Positions 44,201 through 51,749 of a stretch of 64,000 nt of DNA are shown here, in pieces (the stretch's first letter is position 1; each line of letters opens with the position of its first letter). The notes under the pieces were generated by a model that worked only from the letters and a program-made list of their open reading frames with translations, did no database searches and was not told where the DNA came from. Position numbers and translations under genes: made by a program. This DNA is from Asterias amurensis (taxonomy: Eukaryota; Echinodermata; Asteroidea; Forcipulatida; Asteriidae): assembly GCF_032118995.1 (NCBI RefSeq), contig NC_092660.1, positions 6,835,501 through 6,899,500 on the forward strand, read 5' to 3'.

Positions 44201-46099
44201 ATTTCAACTGAAAATAACCAAGCTAATCAGACATCGGTCCAGAGCTCACACACACACACACAATTGGAGCTGATCTATTTTTAATGTAAAATTAATACCA
44301 GAATAACCACCAAGACAATCAGACATCGTGCCACCTAGCACCTATTCTCCCTGCATTTATACAAGTCTTTGATTTGGCCGGCAGCAGTACGTCCGTAATG
44401 CAGTACGTCCGTAGTGCAGTACGTCCGTAGTGCAGTACGTCCGTAGTGCAGTACGTCCGTAGTGCATGCAGTGTGCCGTCTCTGTACATACAAGTGTGCA
44501 TGCCTGTACATGCATACAGAACTGTGTGTTTTGTGCATGGGACAAGCTTTTATGAATATGGATATTTCGGCAGCCAATCACAACGTGCTGTCTGACTCTG
44601 TATATCTCAGCATGCATGAGATATACAGGTGGTGGTTGTAGATGCCTATGCATTAGAGGGGGCTGTGCACTGTGTGTTGTATAATAATGCAGCCACATGT
44701 GATAGTTGATGCTCATGTCGGCTTGAAGCCTTTGCACAGTGTATCTGCGGTCACCGCTTACAACATCAAGCCTCAATTTCTGGAGCCGGTTCGTCCCAGG
44801 ATCGGCTCCACAGAGTCTTTTATAATTGGGACTCGGTCTTTTAAAATTGGAACCGACAAAAGCGGGTACCCAGTTCCACAGAAGAGTGGAACCGCCGACC
44901 GGTTTTCAATTTGGAACCGGGTAGAACCGGGTAACCGAAGGAACCGCCCAAGCTTACCTGTTGGAAAGTCATTGTGTCATATGCATATGCATCTGCTGTC
45001 CGCCCAAAGCTTTTGGTTCTTCATGCTGTGTTTATTATTACCCAAAATCTTTAATGTTATTATTCAAACGCAATTAAATGCCATAAACAATCATTGGGAG
45101 ATGACCTTGAGTCAATTTAACACAGTCCTGTTCCAGCTCGGCCTTGAGTTCCACATCTCATTTATTTTCCGGCTTTATGTAAGAGAATTTTTGTTTTATC
45201 TTTCAGGTATTATCATCGAAGATGGAGCTACTTTGCTTTTGAGTTTGAGATTTTTATGAAGGAAGGCTGGCATTGGAACCAGGCTAACTTCAATGAGATG
45301 TGCTTTCAATCTATTGAGAGTCCATGGTCGTTTGATACAACGGAGTACACCACAACCACACAAGGTTAGTTTTAAAGGGCCTAGGTACTTTTGTAGGACA
45401 CAACACAAAATCCACAGATTTACACTAATCTCACACAGTTAGAAGATAATGATGGTTGAAATCTTCCCTCAAAATATCATGCTGGGATGATGTAGAGGTG
45501 ATGAAGTCTCAAAAGTAATTTTGGTCTTATGAGACGAAAATTATTTCAGCATGTAAAACGTCTCTTCGTACCATTGTTTTACTCATTTCTCAAAAACTAC
45601 AGCACCTCAGCAAGTAATATTTTAATGTAAGCTTTCTACTATCATTATCTTCAAATGATGTAAGTTTAATGTAAATCTGTGGACATAATGTTTTGTGTTG
45701 CAAAAAGTACCCAAATCCTTAAAGATTTATTGATCAAACTTCCCTGAAATAAAACAAAAACAAATTACCATCAATCAATCAATCAAGCGCAGAAATTATT
45801 GGGACATTTACTGGCAGGGAAATTCACAGAAGTAAATTTTGTCTTTCTTTACAAATTCAATTCATTTCAATTCAATAAGACGTTTATTCCATACTCATGG
45901 TAGAAATTGTACAGTATGAGAAATGATCAGTATATGGAAAGGTAACAAAATCAAAAGCAAATACAAAATAAGTATAATGTTAAAGCAAAATTTTTGTTAA
46001 TTCAAGCCTTCAAGATGTATTTTTCTCATCCTTTTTTCAGGAGACACAATTGTTGTGTCTGAGATGTTGTATGAGAAGTACAAAGGAGAAATGCGATGA
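23980..46099 (+). CDS. NAGLU: Alpha-N-acetylglucosaminidase (lysosomal, GH89)
   Basis: Lysosomal exo-hydrolase that removes terminal alpha-N-acetylglucosamine during heparan-sulfate breakdown. 18 exons with matching phases: 23980-24052, 25513-25670, 26486-26667, 26888-27106, 28286-28447, 28940-29014, 29979-30042, 31108-31181, 31492-31648, 32205-32354, 33234-33376, 34415-34574, 35501-35586, 36426-36530, 37720-37840, 43543-43649, 45207-45364, 46041-46099. Total 2,253 nt, 750 aa plus TGA; human NAGLU is 743. Family blocks include [57 protein letters not shown] and [18 protein letters not shown]. Catalytic Glu candidates are residue 330 (FNEM) and 459 (PEGI), corresponding to human E316 and E446. 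All but one intron are GT-AG. The gene is intact. Confidence 0.97.
24131..24241. repeat. MITE family F copy 1
   Basis: Inverted ends GCCCTTTTGAGATATGGCGG and the reverse complement of CCGCCATATCTAAAAAAGGCC. It lies in NAGLU intron 1. The reverse complement aligns with 25941-26050 (GACGGACGTGATAG, ACTGTTTGGTT). Confidence 0.75.
24596..25414. mobile_element. 0.82-kb inverted-repeat element in NAGLU intron 1
   Basis: Left end AAATGGGTCTGTCCACACTAA; right end TTAGTGTGGACAGACAGACC then CAAAT, a near reverse complement. GGACAGACATTT/AATGTCTGTCC words recur inside at 24818, 24993, 25013 and 25185. No target duplication is clear and no transposase is seen. Confidence 0.65.
25751..26241 (+). repeat. 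MITE family A copy with nested MITE F
   Basis: Ends GGCACTGGACACTATTGG and CATTGTCTTAA. The copy is 100 bp longer than usual because a family F element sits inside it at 25936-26054. Confidence 0.8.
25936..26054. repeat. MITE family F copy 2, nested in MITE A
   Basis: ATAAGCCTTTTTGAGGTATG at the left and CCAAAAAGGCTTAT at the right form the inverted ends. The body matches the reverse complement of 24131-24241. It interrupts the inner palindrome of MITE A. Confidence 0.7.
27107..28285. other. NAGLU intron 4, with repeat fragments
   Basis: Mostly unique AT-rich DNA. At 27812-27850 there is a degenerate tRNA-like A-box stretch (ACAGTGGCTAAATGGTTAA). At 28020-28110 is the second copy of the GGGTC-GAAACGTCAGGCC repeat, here with TAGGGTCTAAATGTCAGG. 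Confidence 0.55.
28020..28110 (+). repeat. Interspersed repeat, second copy
   Basis: GTTACCTGTTCATGTTTGTT and GTTGTCATTTAGCC to GGCCATTAACTATTTTT align with 5390-5475. The copy has ATTTAGCCTTCGAGAAAGAC where the first has ATGTAGCCTTTGAGAAAGAC. Confidence 0.65.
28448..28939. other. NAGLU intron 5, nothing recognisable
   Basis: Unique-looking intron without a repeat I can place. Confidence 0.5.
29230..29395. repeat. TAGTCGCGACTA-type short inverted words
   Basis: The words GTAGTCGCGACTA, TAGTAGTCGTGG, GTAGTCACGACTCGACTA, GTCATGACTACGACACTAGTC and AAACAGGTAG recur within 165 bp in NAGLU intron 6. They can form several small hairpins. CAAACAGGTAG brackets the segment on both sides. Confidence 0.5.
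29527..29860 (+). repeat. Degenerate MITE family A copy
   Basis: CTGGACACTATTGATAACTA, AGAAACGGCTCCCTTTGA and GGGATACACCAAGCGAGAA are present. The inner palindrome and right inverted end are lost. Confidence 0.65.
30043..31107. other. NAGLU intron 7 with a MITE C fragment
   Basis: Contains a 3' fragment of MITE family C at 30812-30963 (CTACAGCACCTCAGCAAGTA, TAATGTAAATCTGTGGACAT). The rest is AT-rich and unplaced. Confidence 0.55.
31108..31181 (+). CDS. NAGLU: NAGLU exon 8: first catalytic glutamate
   Basis: Encodes [20 protein letters not shown]. The Glu of FNEM (codon 31162-31164, residue 330) aligns with the general acid/base of GH89. The donor GTGAGT is followed by further GTGAGTAAT-like copies (see findings). 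Confidence 0.9.
31270..31436 (+). repeat. MITE family C right half
   Basis: AACTGCAGCACCTCAGCAAG to AAAGTACCCAAATCCTTTAA matches the right half of the full copy at 45372-45722. It sits 90 bp after the exon 8 donor. Confidence 0.75.
31492..31648 (+). CDS. NAGLU: NAGLU exon 9, GC splice donor
   Basis: Encodes the conserved block with [15 protein letters not shown]. It must end at 31648 (CCACTG|GCAAGT) to keep frame with exon 10 ([13 protein letters not shown]). The donor is GC, with an otherwise perfect consensus as usual for GC-AG introns. The nearby GTGTAC at 31637 would shift the frame and break conserved residues. Confidence 0.9.
32040..32145 (-). repeat. Fragment shared with the REXO1 intron repeat
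   Basis: GACAGTTCTCCAAAGAACAC, CTACCTGGCAAGTAGATG and GGTGTTACCGCAAA match the reverse complement of 61318-61400 in REXO1 intron 1. Both carry a CTACTACCGCGGAGTAGA-type palindrome. Confidence 0.65.
32355..33233. other. NAGLU intron 10 with a SINE
   Basis: Holds a SINE family 1 copy (32768-32930) and a diverged relative of the AGCTGCTTAAGCA MITE at 32980-33150 (AGAGCTGCTTAAGCACAAAA). No coding signal is seen. Confidence 0.55.
32768..32930 (+). repeat. tRNA-derived SINE (family 1) copy
   Basis: ATAGCTCGGTGGTCTATGTA (A box region), AGGTTTGAATCCCACCCAAG (B box with one change), then GGGGAAAGTACAGAGTATAC and GTAAGAGTAAAAAC follow the order of the copy at 22915. Confidence 0.7.
33234..33376 (+). 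CDS. NAGLU: NAGLU exon 11: second catalytic glutamate
   Basis: Encodes [20 protein letters not shown]. The Glu of PEGI (codon 33294-33296, residue 459) aligns with the catalytic nucleophile of GH89. The offset from human numbering (13) is nearly the same as for the first Glu (14), so spacing is preserved. Confidence 0.9.
33505..33682. repeat. 178-bp near-perfect foldback
   Basis: Left arm ATATAGAAAGGTTTGCGGTA and right arm TACCGCAAGCCTTTCTATAT. The arms are about 80 bp with very few mismatches and a short loop (AACTCTTGAAAAGTG). The TTTGCGGTAACACCATG tip matches 32130-32143 and 61318-61334, so the families share ends. It lies in NAGLU intron 11. Confidence 0.9.
33725..34135 (+). repeat. SINE family 2 copy
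   Basis: tRNA-like head AATAGCCTAGCGGTTAAGAG with the B-box region apparently deleted. The body has GATGGGGCGTAAAGCC and GAGAAGGGGTTCGCCCC, then the tail GAGCACTATATAAGAAGCCA and CTATTATTAAAATAAT. It is a partner of the copy at 15760. Confidence 0.65.
34612..35001 (+). repeat. MITE family A copy
   Basis: Full length, TTAA at both ends, starting AGGCAATGGACACTATTGG. It begins 37 bp after the exon 12 donor. Confidence 0.85.
35004..35225 (-). repeat. MITE family A half copy, opposite orientation
   Basis: AAAGACCAGTGTTCTCACTT, AATAACAAACCTGTGAAAAT and GAATTTGAGACCCAAGCTGA follow the reverse order of the element. It abuts the preceding copy tail to tail and stops after the middle. Confidence 0.75.
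35587..36425. other. NAGLU intron 13, nothing recognisable
   Basis: Unique-looking intron; no repeat, RNA gene or exon is placed here. Confidence 0.5.
36426..36530 (+). CDS. NAGLU: NAGLU exon 14, end overlaps a minisatellite
   Basis: Encodes [20 protein letters not shown] and ends ISYAR at TATGCGAG|GTAAGG, phase 2. The last 10 exon bases and the donor are the first unit of a 51-bp tandem array that continues to about 37030. Confidence 0.93.
36520..37030 (+). repeat. 51-bp minisatellite carrying a splice donor
   Basis: About ten head-to-tail units, each with TATGCGAGGTAAGG, GGGTGAGGGCCATG, TTTTTTAGTGGAAGGA and TCTGACA. Unit one begins in NAGLU exon 14, so the GAG|GTAAGG donor is copied in nearly every unit; one unit has GAAGTAAGG. 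TTTTTTAG in each unit also looks like a weak acceptor. 51 is a multiple of 3, giving a long reverse-strand open frame that is an artefact of the repeat. Confidence 0.96.
37472..37585 (+). pseudogene. LINE reverse-transcriptase C-terminal remnant
   Basis: The frame reads [20 protein letters not shown], then [12 protein letters not shown] and a stop. The pattern APxxWNSLP followed by FKSxLKxYL is the usual C terminus of non-LTR retrotransposon ORF2 proteins. It is 37 codons long, 5'-truncated, in NAGLU intron 14. The T-rich stretch after it is likely the element's 3' UTR. Confidence 0.8.
37841..38260 (+). mobile_element. Probable LINE/SINE 3' UTR with (ATT)n tail
   Basis: T-rich sequence ending TTTGTAAAGCACCTGGGAGC, GGCGATATATAAATGTC and then a run of ATT triplets at 38224-38255. 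AAAGCRCYxxGxG ... TATATAAA followed by ATT triplets is a common 3' tail of CR1/L2-type elements. GGGTAACTTTTTCAGGATCT recurs at 44063. Confidence 0.5.
38490..39082. repeat. Nested element with GACAGGACGGAA ends
   Basis: TGTGACAGGACGGAATTTGA at 38494, GCGACAGGACGGATCGAT at 38656, GCGACAGGAGAG and TGTGACAGGACGGAATTTCG near 38845-38876. Inverted CTGTCCTGTCGCAC, CATCCTGTCGCACCC and TCCGTCCTGTCGCAC follow at 39008-39062. The clustered direct and inverted copies resemble subterminal transposase-binding repeats. Confidence 0.6.
39226..39467. repeat. MITE family G copy 1 inside the satellite
   Basis: Ends GGGCCAATTTCAAAGAGCTG and the reverse complement of CAGCTCTATGAAATTGGGCC. TGCTTAAGCA-type palindromes lie at both sides. 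An almost identical copy lies exactly 1,506 bp downstream. Confidence 0.9.
40732..40973. repeat. MITE family G copy 2 inside the satellite
   Basis: Near-identical to 39226-39467, with the same junctions to the satellite on each side. It was therefore copied together with the satellite, not by independent insertion. Confidence 0.92.
42911..43006 (+). pseudogene. Second LINE ORF2 C-terminal remnant
   Basis: The frame reads [20 protein letters not shown], then [11 protein letters not shown] and a stop: again the APxxWNSLP ... FLKSLLK ending of non-LTR elements. The downstream GGTGCTTTACAAATG plus ATTGTT repeats look like its 3' tail. It lies in the same NAGLU intron region as the satellite. Confidence 0.75.
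43720..44024. repeat. MITE family B copy
   Basis: TTAAAGGGACACGTTGACTT start and AAGGCAACGTGTCCCTTTAA end. The palindrome centre GGCCATTTTGTTGGTCAAG / TGACGCCATAAAATGGCC is kept. It is shorter than the other copies because internal arm segments are deleted. Confidence 0.88.
44087..44958. mobile_element. 872-bp element with GGTAAGCTTGGGCGGTTCC ends
   Basis: 19-bp perfect inverted ends. The interior has many GGTTC/GAACC words, a direct duplication with CAGACATCG and GAGCTCACACACAC, and a 16-bp tandem array at 44388-44467. It lies in NAGLU intron 16. No transposase or clear target duplication is seen. Confidence 0.75.
44388..44467 (+). repeat. 16-bp tandem repeat, 5 copies
   Basis: CAGTACGTCCGTAGTG repeated five times, with one unit reading GTAATG. 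It sits inside the 872-bp element. Confidence 0.95.
45372..45722 (+). repeat. MITE family C, full copy
   Basis: TTAAAGGGCCTAGGTACTTT at the left; AAAAAGTACCCAAATCCTTAA at the right. Halves of this element occur at 30812 and 31270. It starts 8 bp after the exon 17 donor. Confidence 0.8.
45850..46000 (-). mobile_element. LINE 3' end, reverse orientation
   Basis: TTCAATTCATTTCAATTCAA and ACGTTTATTCCATACTC, then ACAGTATGAGAA and AAAATCAAAAGCAAATA, are the reverse complement of the 9845-10062 element. It lies just before the last NAGLU exon. Confidence 0.65.
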
Positions 46100-46244
46100 G
46101 GAGATAACAGACTGGTGATAACCTAACACTGAATTAATGAAAGTCCAGTCAAACCATTCAATAATGCAATAGTCTTTCTTAAAAATTGTATCAATACAAA
46201 CCACAAGGGAAACTGACTGGGTAAATTTTGAAATGATTTTTGGG

Positions 46245-46330
46245 GTTGAGGGATTAACCTCCGGATTAACGTGCCGGCACGTTAGGCACGTTAATCCGGA
46301 GTTCGTTGGTTCGAATCCCATTCTAGTCAA
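46245..46330 (+). repeat. Hairpin plus B-box segment in NAGLU 3' UTR
   Basis: CTCCGGATTAACGTGCC and GGCACGTTAATCCGGAG form a 17-bp perfect stem. It is followed by GGTTCGAATCCCATTCTAGT, an exact B-box consensus. It may be a rearranged tRNA-derived SINE. Confidence 0.5.
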
Positions 46331-46439
46331 TTCTTTGTTCAACCCCAAAAATCTTGTAAATTGTGTTACATGAAGAGAGTACAGCGCTGAATTTGGTACT
46401 TATATACAATTTGGTACTTAGATACAAATTCCCTGTTTT

Positions 46440-46603
46440 GGTGGTTTTCTTTAATACTTTTTCTATGTAATGGGTGTTTTTCTTTCACTATTGACCAATT
46501 GCACAGAAATTTTGGTAGGATTGTAAATATGCTTATAATATTGGAATTTACCACGAGGTTACTAGTCTTTGACAATTTATCAAAACTATAACCTGCCTTT
46601 AAC
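46440..46603 (+). repeat. MITE family A right-half fragment
   Basis: GGTGTTTTTCTTTCACTATT, GACCAATTG, GTTACTAGTCTTTGACAATT and CCTGCCTTTAA match the right half of family A, strongly diverged. Confidence 0.5.
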
Positions 46604-48974
46604 AGAATTCTGCAAAGCAAATAACCAGGAAACGGTCACTGTGATGGCACATGAGACATGGTATTTTTGCCCATTATTGACCTTCTTCTGCTTAGGCAAA
46701 TTTGGTTTGTGTTTAGTTTCTTTCTGAGTTTGTGTTTTATATGCAGCTCTATAAAATTTGGGCCCTTTATGGTTAGGTAGTTAAGAAAGTGCACCTCACT
46801 GAATGGTATATCATCCACCTCACCTTGTCATCTTGTCAATCTCGGATCTCTGTCAAAACCCAAATTTCTCTGTTGAAATTTTGTTGAATGCACCACTCCT
46901 GTATCCCTGGAAACGAAATCCATGATGTTCACAATTCCTTATAAAGGGGGAAATGAATGGCCAGGGTAGCACATCATTATTGTTGAGGAAATTTTTACTG
47001 CGGTGTGGCCTTCCCTTGTAGTATCTCATACTTATCCCCATCTACTTGCAATAGTCATGTTACTTTTGCCATTTTGTATCTGTTTTTCACTGTCGAGCGG
47101 TACCCTTTTTGCTTTCTAAGACAATTGTATAATAATTAAAATAATTTTATTTTTTATCATTCCTAAATATGGCAGATTAAACATTGTAGGACTTTTATAA
47201 AATAATGCAGTCTGCTATGGAACAAAATACATCAAATAACAGATTACCTTTTTTAAATCGTAGCAAAATCCGCGGCTAAAATCTAGAATTTGAACCGCCT
47301 CTCCCACTCAGGCCAGTGGTTAGTATTGTGGTAAGACCAATCATGCAAGGAAATGAAGTGGATATATATTTTGTTAACTTCCCACGTGCCCCAAACGATT
47401 TAATCATTGTGCCTTTAAATATGTTTCAGTTTGACTATAAATGGGATCAACCTTTTGCATTAATATCAGAATCTGACTCGGAACCCTAGATTGTTGTTTG
47501 ATTGTTGGTTTGTTTTTGTTGGGGATGTTTAGATGATCTTTAAATAGGGGGACTTGGCAAAGCTCTCTCATAAACATAAGTTCAAATTAACGTTAAATTA
47601 ACTTTAAGAAAGTTGTATTTCTATGGAATTTTAATGCATGAATAGCGCCATTATTATTCATTTTAAACTACGTTCTAATATTAAAATACTTGTCTGTCAA
47701 TTATTTTCTGTTTGTATAATATTTTCCAGTAAAAACTGGCTCTAGAAACTGAACTCTGCATTGTGTGTTCACTTGAACCATGCTTGAACTGGATCATCGT
47801 TGTTATTTCTGAAAATACTTTTATAACTTTGGGCTATTGTGGTTGTGTGGTTTTTTTTTTAATAAAACAATAATCCAGAACAAATCCGCATGATGTACTG
47901 TGTGTATTATTTGTTGTTACTTGACTTGGGTGTTAGGTTAGTTCATTTTCAGGGAACGTACATGTAGTTAAAGACCGACACCGATAATCTGGTCATTATC
48001 TTTGTACATGTATTTATGTGGGGGTAAATAACTATGTATTTGCTCGGAAGTGTGAACATGTAAACACAAATTAACTTGAGGACATGCATCTGTTACCAAC
48101 CAAATGACCTTTAAATGTATATAAATGCAAAATGTTTGACCCTGTGGAATAGAGTTCTAGCTACTCCTGTAGTAAAACCTTGCTAGGGTTGAACGTTAGC
48201 CAAACTTTAGTTTATGCAAACAATTAAATTATAACAGCCCTAACGTTCAAGAAAACTGAGACTTCGAATGCTCAAAGCAGAACTTGCCGACTTGTATACA
48301 TGTAGATGGATCTTTCAGCTGATGTCCTCTCTATCTGCTCTTATCCTAGACAATCTAGGTCTACACTTGGTTTCATCTGTCCTTTTTGCTGTTTCAACAA
48401 TCAATTACATGTATACACTTTTGAAATCAGTGCGTTTCCCATGAGCTTCGCTAGATTGTCACCATGCTGTGAAATAGAATTCACGGAATGGATCAACAAA
48501 CATGATCCTCATTCTGCGATTACCGGTAGGCCTACCTTGAATAAAGGGATTTCTTTACCTGAGGAACTCGCCTGACCACGATGACGAGATAATCGGCACA
48601 TTGATGACTGTCATTCACCTTAAACTCACCTTCTTTATCACCACAATTGTAAAAGCCAGGTGTGTGTGACTTCTTGATCTTTTCTCTAAACCCAGTTGAT
48701 CAAAAAACCTTTTAAAGCAGTCATCAGGGAGATAGAAGTGGTCCATAATTTGTTTTACAATTCTGGTGATTCACAGCGTCATGGGGAACCCCCGGACCCC
48801 GGATTCAAGGAACTTTAACATCGTCAATTCACCCCAGTAAACAAAATCTACGAATGCTTATGAACTTAAGTTGAACTTAAACCTGTTTAAATACACTATC
48901 CAAAATTAAATCCTCAAAGTAGGGCCAGAACATATCACTTTTCAAGGAAGTCCAACTGATCTTGCTCATCAATC

Positions 48975-49120
48975 AAACCACTTCAATTGTTCAAGTGGTA
49001 GACATCTTCCCTGAATGCAAACCACTTCAATTGTTCAAGTGGTAGGCATCTTCCCTGAATACAAACAACTTCAATAGTTCAAGCGGTAGGCACCTTCCCT
49101 GAATACAAACAACTTCTGTC
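48975..49120 (+). repeat. 44-bp tandem repeat with internal hairpin
   Basis: Units start at 48975, 49019, 49063 and 49107. Each full unit has CCACTTCAATTGTTCAAGTGG-like arms followed by GGCATCTTCCCTGAATACAA. The arms pair within the unit; the third unit has partly lost pairing. Confidence 0.92.
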
Positions 49121-50607
49121 AAGTTGACTGTGAACAGAGATATTTTTAAGTGCTGAATTCCATCGACACAAACATTCCAATTGTTTGTGCCAATTATGTG
49201 GTGTCTTTACCTTTACTCATTAGATTTGCATTATGTTCCCTCCGACTTCATACACAACCGATCATAAAAGATCTTTGAACTTTACCCCCATATCAACGAT
49301 TGCAGGAAAAACTCCATAGACACATTACGTTTATCTTCATCTTCATCGATTTATTCAGCAAAATATCTTTCGATACATCTCACTAGCTTGACATTTACAA
49401 AATGTAATTTTCTTAAAACTAAATCAGAACATAAGACAATTATAATGTTTGAATGGACAAAATCGGTTGTGATGGCAACCAAACACCAAACATTACTTAG
49501 AAATGTCACCTAGGAACAACTTTCAAATAACATATTGTCAAGAACAAGGCTACTTGATGTAAACTGTACTATTTGAATTATGATATTATTGCCTGTTTTA
49601 GATATGTTACTGGGGAAACAAAATAAACCTTGAAACCTTGTTGGCTCCGTATGCATGGTCAACATGGGATTTTCTCAGGTCAGTACTTCGGGGAACCTTG
49701 GGTCAATAGCCAGGAATGTGGGTGGTGTGTATGATGGGTACTATAAGTAAGTAGTAAGTCGATATATTTAATTTGATATAAAACTATCCTTACATTACCT
49801 TGATGTGTATCCCACAAAACCTATGGTCTGGATGGCTGTTGGAAGAACTGGTAGTGAGAAAAGGAAGAAAAAGGTATCCATGCACAATACTGAATGTACA
49901 GACACAGCAGCTTTATCATGATTGTACTCTCGAATTATCATATTACTTATACATGTAGGCCTACATATATAAATACAAACAAAATGACTAGCAGTGGTTA
50001 AAAGTAAGTACATGTACATTCCAAATACAATATAAACAATGACATATTAAAGGGTAACAGAAAAAAGTACAACATTTACAAAACCTTCATAAAAAACATA
50101 TTTAGAATAGATTTCCTGCAGCTCACTGGTACAAACACATACAAACTATCACTAGACAAATTAAAAAGGCATATAATAGAAAAGTAAAAGAGGACTAACA
50201 AAACCATTAATACAAACTACAAAAACTCTGTCCTTACTCTATGATTACAACATGTAGGCAAGTTGTGAAATGTGGAATTACAAGAAATACAGCCTTAATG
50301 GGAACGATTTTCTGCCTGCCCTGTGATGGGGAGCATCAAAGTTTGGCTTACCTGCCGAAGGAAAGATATTCCCCCAGCAAAACGGTCAAACAGAAATGTT
50401 GTTGATTTATCTAGCATGTTGTACTGTAACGGGCCATTAACTTCATTTTGACCAAGTCAACAATACAAAGTAAACAAATAGACCTTTAGTGTGATGTCCA
50501 TCATTCATAACGAAGCATTAAACTAGATTCAAAACTAGGCGTCAATTGTAATATCATTTGACAAAGATAGGCATTCAACAAACCAAACTGGTAAAAAAAT
50601 TAAATAT

Positions 50608-50624
50608 AAAAAAAAAAAAAAAAA

Positions 50625-50657
<33 letters not shown>

Positions 50658-50672
50658 GGGGGGGGGGGGGGT
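50608..50672 (+). repeat. Poly-A / poly-T / poly-G block
   Basis: A run of more than 20 A is followed at once by more than 30 T and then about 12 G. The A/T part is a perfect hairpin. It may be a real low-complexity tract or an assembly or sequencing artefact. Confidence 0.8.
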
Positions 50673-51058
50673 CTCTGATGGACTTAGACACCCCATGATA
50701 CCAAGTTGAACTCCCTGGGGACGGCTAACCAACCCCCTTTTTAGGTTTTTGTATCCCTGAAAGTTGAAAAGAATATGACTTCTTCAGCAGTTTTTCATAG
50801 GTGACCGATGAAACTCGTTTTTCCGTTAAGGTGGCTCTTAGCGTAGGGGTTGAGATCCAGACAGATCAACGCGGCTCCCTCATGACCTGACCACCAGAAA
50901 AGTCACATGAGGTAGCAAAAGGAAGCTTAGAGGTCAGCTGATCTCACAGAAACAAAAAAAATCTTGGAAAAAAATTGTTTCTACGGTGTATACAATGCCC
51001 AAACTTCTCTAACAGCTAAACCAAGATACCAAAAAAAGCGGGAAACTCAAAATTATGA

Positions 51059-51108
51059 AAAAATATGGAACGCTTCACGATTTTGCGTGTCATCCTTGCG
51101 CAGGGGCC

Positions 51109-51150
<42 letters not shown>

Positions 51151-51165
51151 AGCCGAAGCTAGCAC
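51059..51165 (-). ncRNA. U6: U6 spliceosomal snRNA
   Basis: The reverse strand reads the conserved U6 blocks: 5' hairpin GTGCTAGCTTCGGCTGCAC, then ATATACTAAAATTGGAACG, ATACAGAGAAGATTAGCATG, the ACAGAGA box within it, GCCCCTGCGCAAGGATGACA and CGTGAAGCGTTCCATA followed by T7, the Pol III terminator. U6 base-pairs with U4, then U2, and helps form the spliceosome's catalytic core. The 5' hairpin differs from the human one but still pairs (AGC-TTCG-GCT). The intact boxes and an upstream TATA argue for a working gene, not a pseudogene. Only one copy is seen here. Confidence 0.95.
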
Positions 51166-51190
51166 GACTAACTAATTAACACCTCCTAGA

Positions 51191-51196
51191 TATATA
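51191..51196 (-). promoter_or_regulatory. TATA box of the U6 gene
   Basis: TATATA centred 28 bp upstream of the U6 5' end, the spacing used by type 3 Pol III promoters. A proximal sequence element is expected 20-30 bp further upstream (about 51205-51235), but its species-specific motif cannot be recognised. Confidence 0.75.
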
Positions 51197-51749
51197 GAGC
51201 AATTAGCTTAGAGTCACTTAATCATTGCTCCGTCCGTACAAAATACACACAGCCGTCCCATAGGCTCTGAAAGCTATTCATTCAAACTTTTCAGTTCAAA
51301 CTACTCACAAGAATATTCTCTACACAATTGCTATTTAAATTATTCCATCAAGAGCTTCCAAACATGATAAAATATTAATTTATGTAATCATATTTGTTAC
51401 ATTACGTCTAAATCTAACAGAGTGGCCATACCTTCCTGCAGTGACACAGTTAATGCACACACACACACACAGCCGGTTGAATGAGGAAACACAAAGGTCA
51501 TTCAGGCAATAAAGGAAGCTTTACATTATCAATAGCCTCCACGCATGCTCTGTGCATCTGATGTGGCAACTCAACCATTGTGTGCACAGCAGTTGTGTGC
51601 ATAATAAACAGTAGTGTCCATGAACAGAGCAGCTTGCTGCCAGCATGGTGTACAAACAAGTCTAGCAGAACCTCTTGGGGACTGTTGTGGCTGAAGACTT
51701 CATCACCAGGAGTTCTCTGGATAACTATCAAAGAAAAAATGCCTTGAAC

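Larger units (their letters stand above)
46100..47890 (+). other. NAGLU: NAGLU 3' UTR
   Basis: Runs from the TGA to a strong AATAAA at 47861-47866 after a T10 run. It holds a SINE-like B-box segment at 46245-46330 and a MITE A fragment at 46440-46603. The end is inferred from the hexamer only. Confidence 0.55.
47891..51058. other. Intergenic DNA after NAGLU
   Basis: No convincing gene. It contains a 44-bp tandem repeat (48975-49120), an AATAAA-rich stretch near 49619, and an A/T/G homopolymer block (50608-50672). Short open frames here have no family resemblance that I can see. Confidence 0.5.

Noticed and set aside
44672..45259. 195-codon frame on +
   Set aside because: It begins in a transposon end, continues through intron 16 and only ends inside NAGLU exon 17 in a different frame from the protein.
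48306..48575. 89-codon frame with two CPFC-like cysteines
   Set aside because: There are no flanking splice sites in frame, no domain pattern and a composition like the surrounding intergenic DNA.
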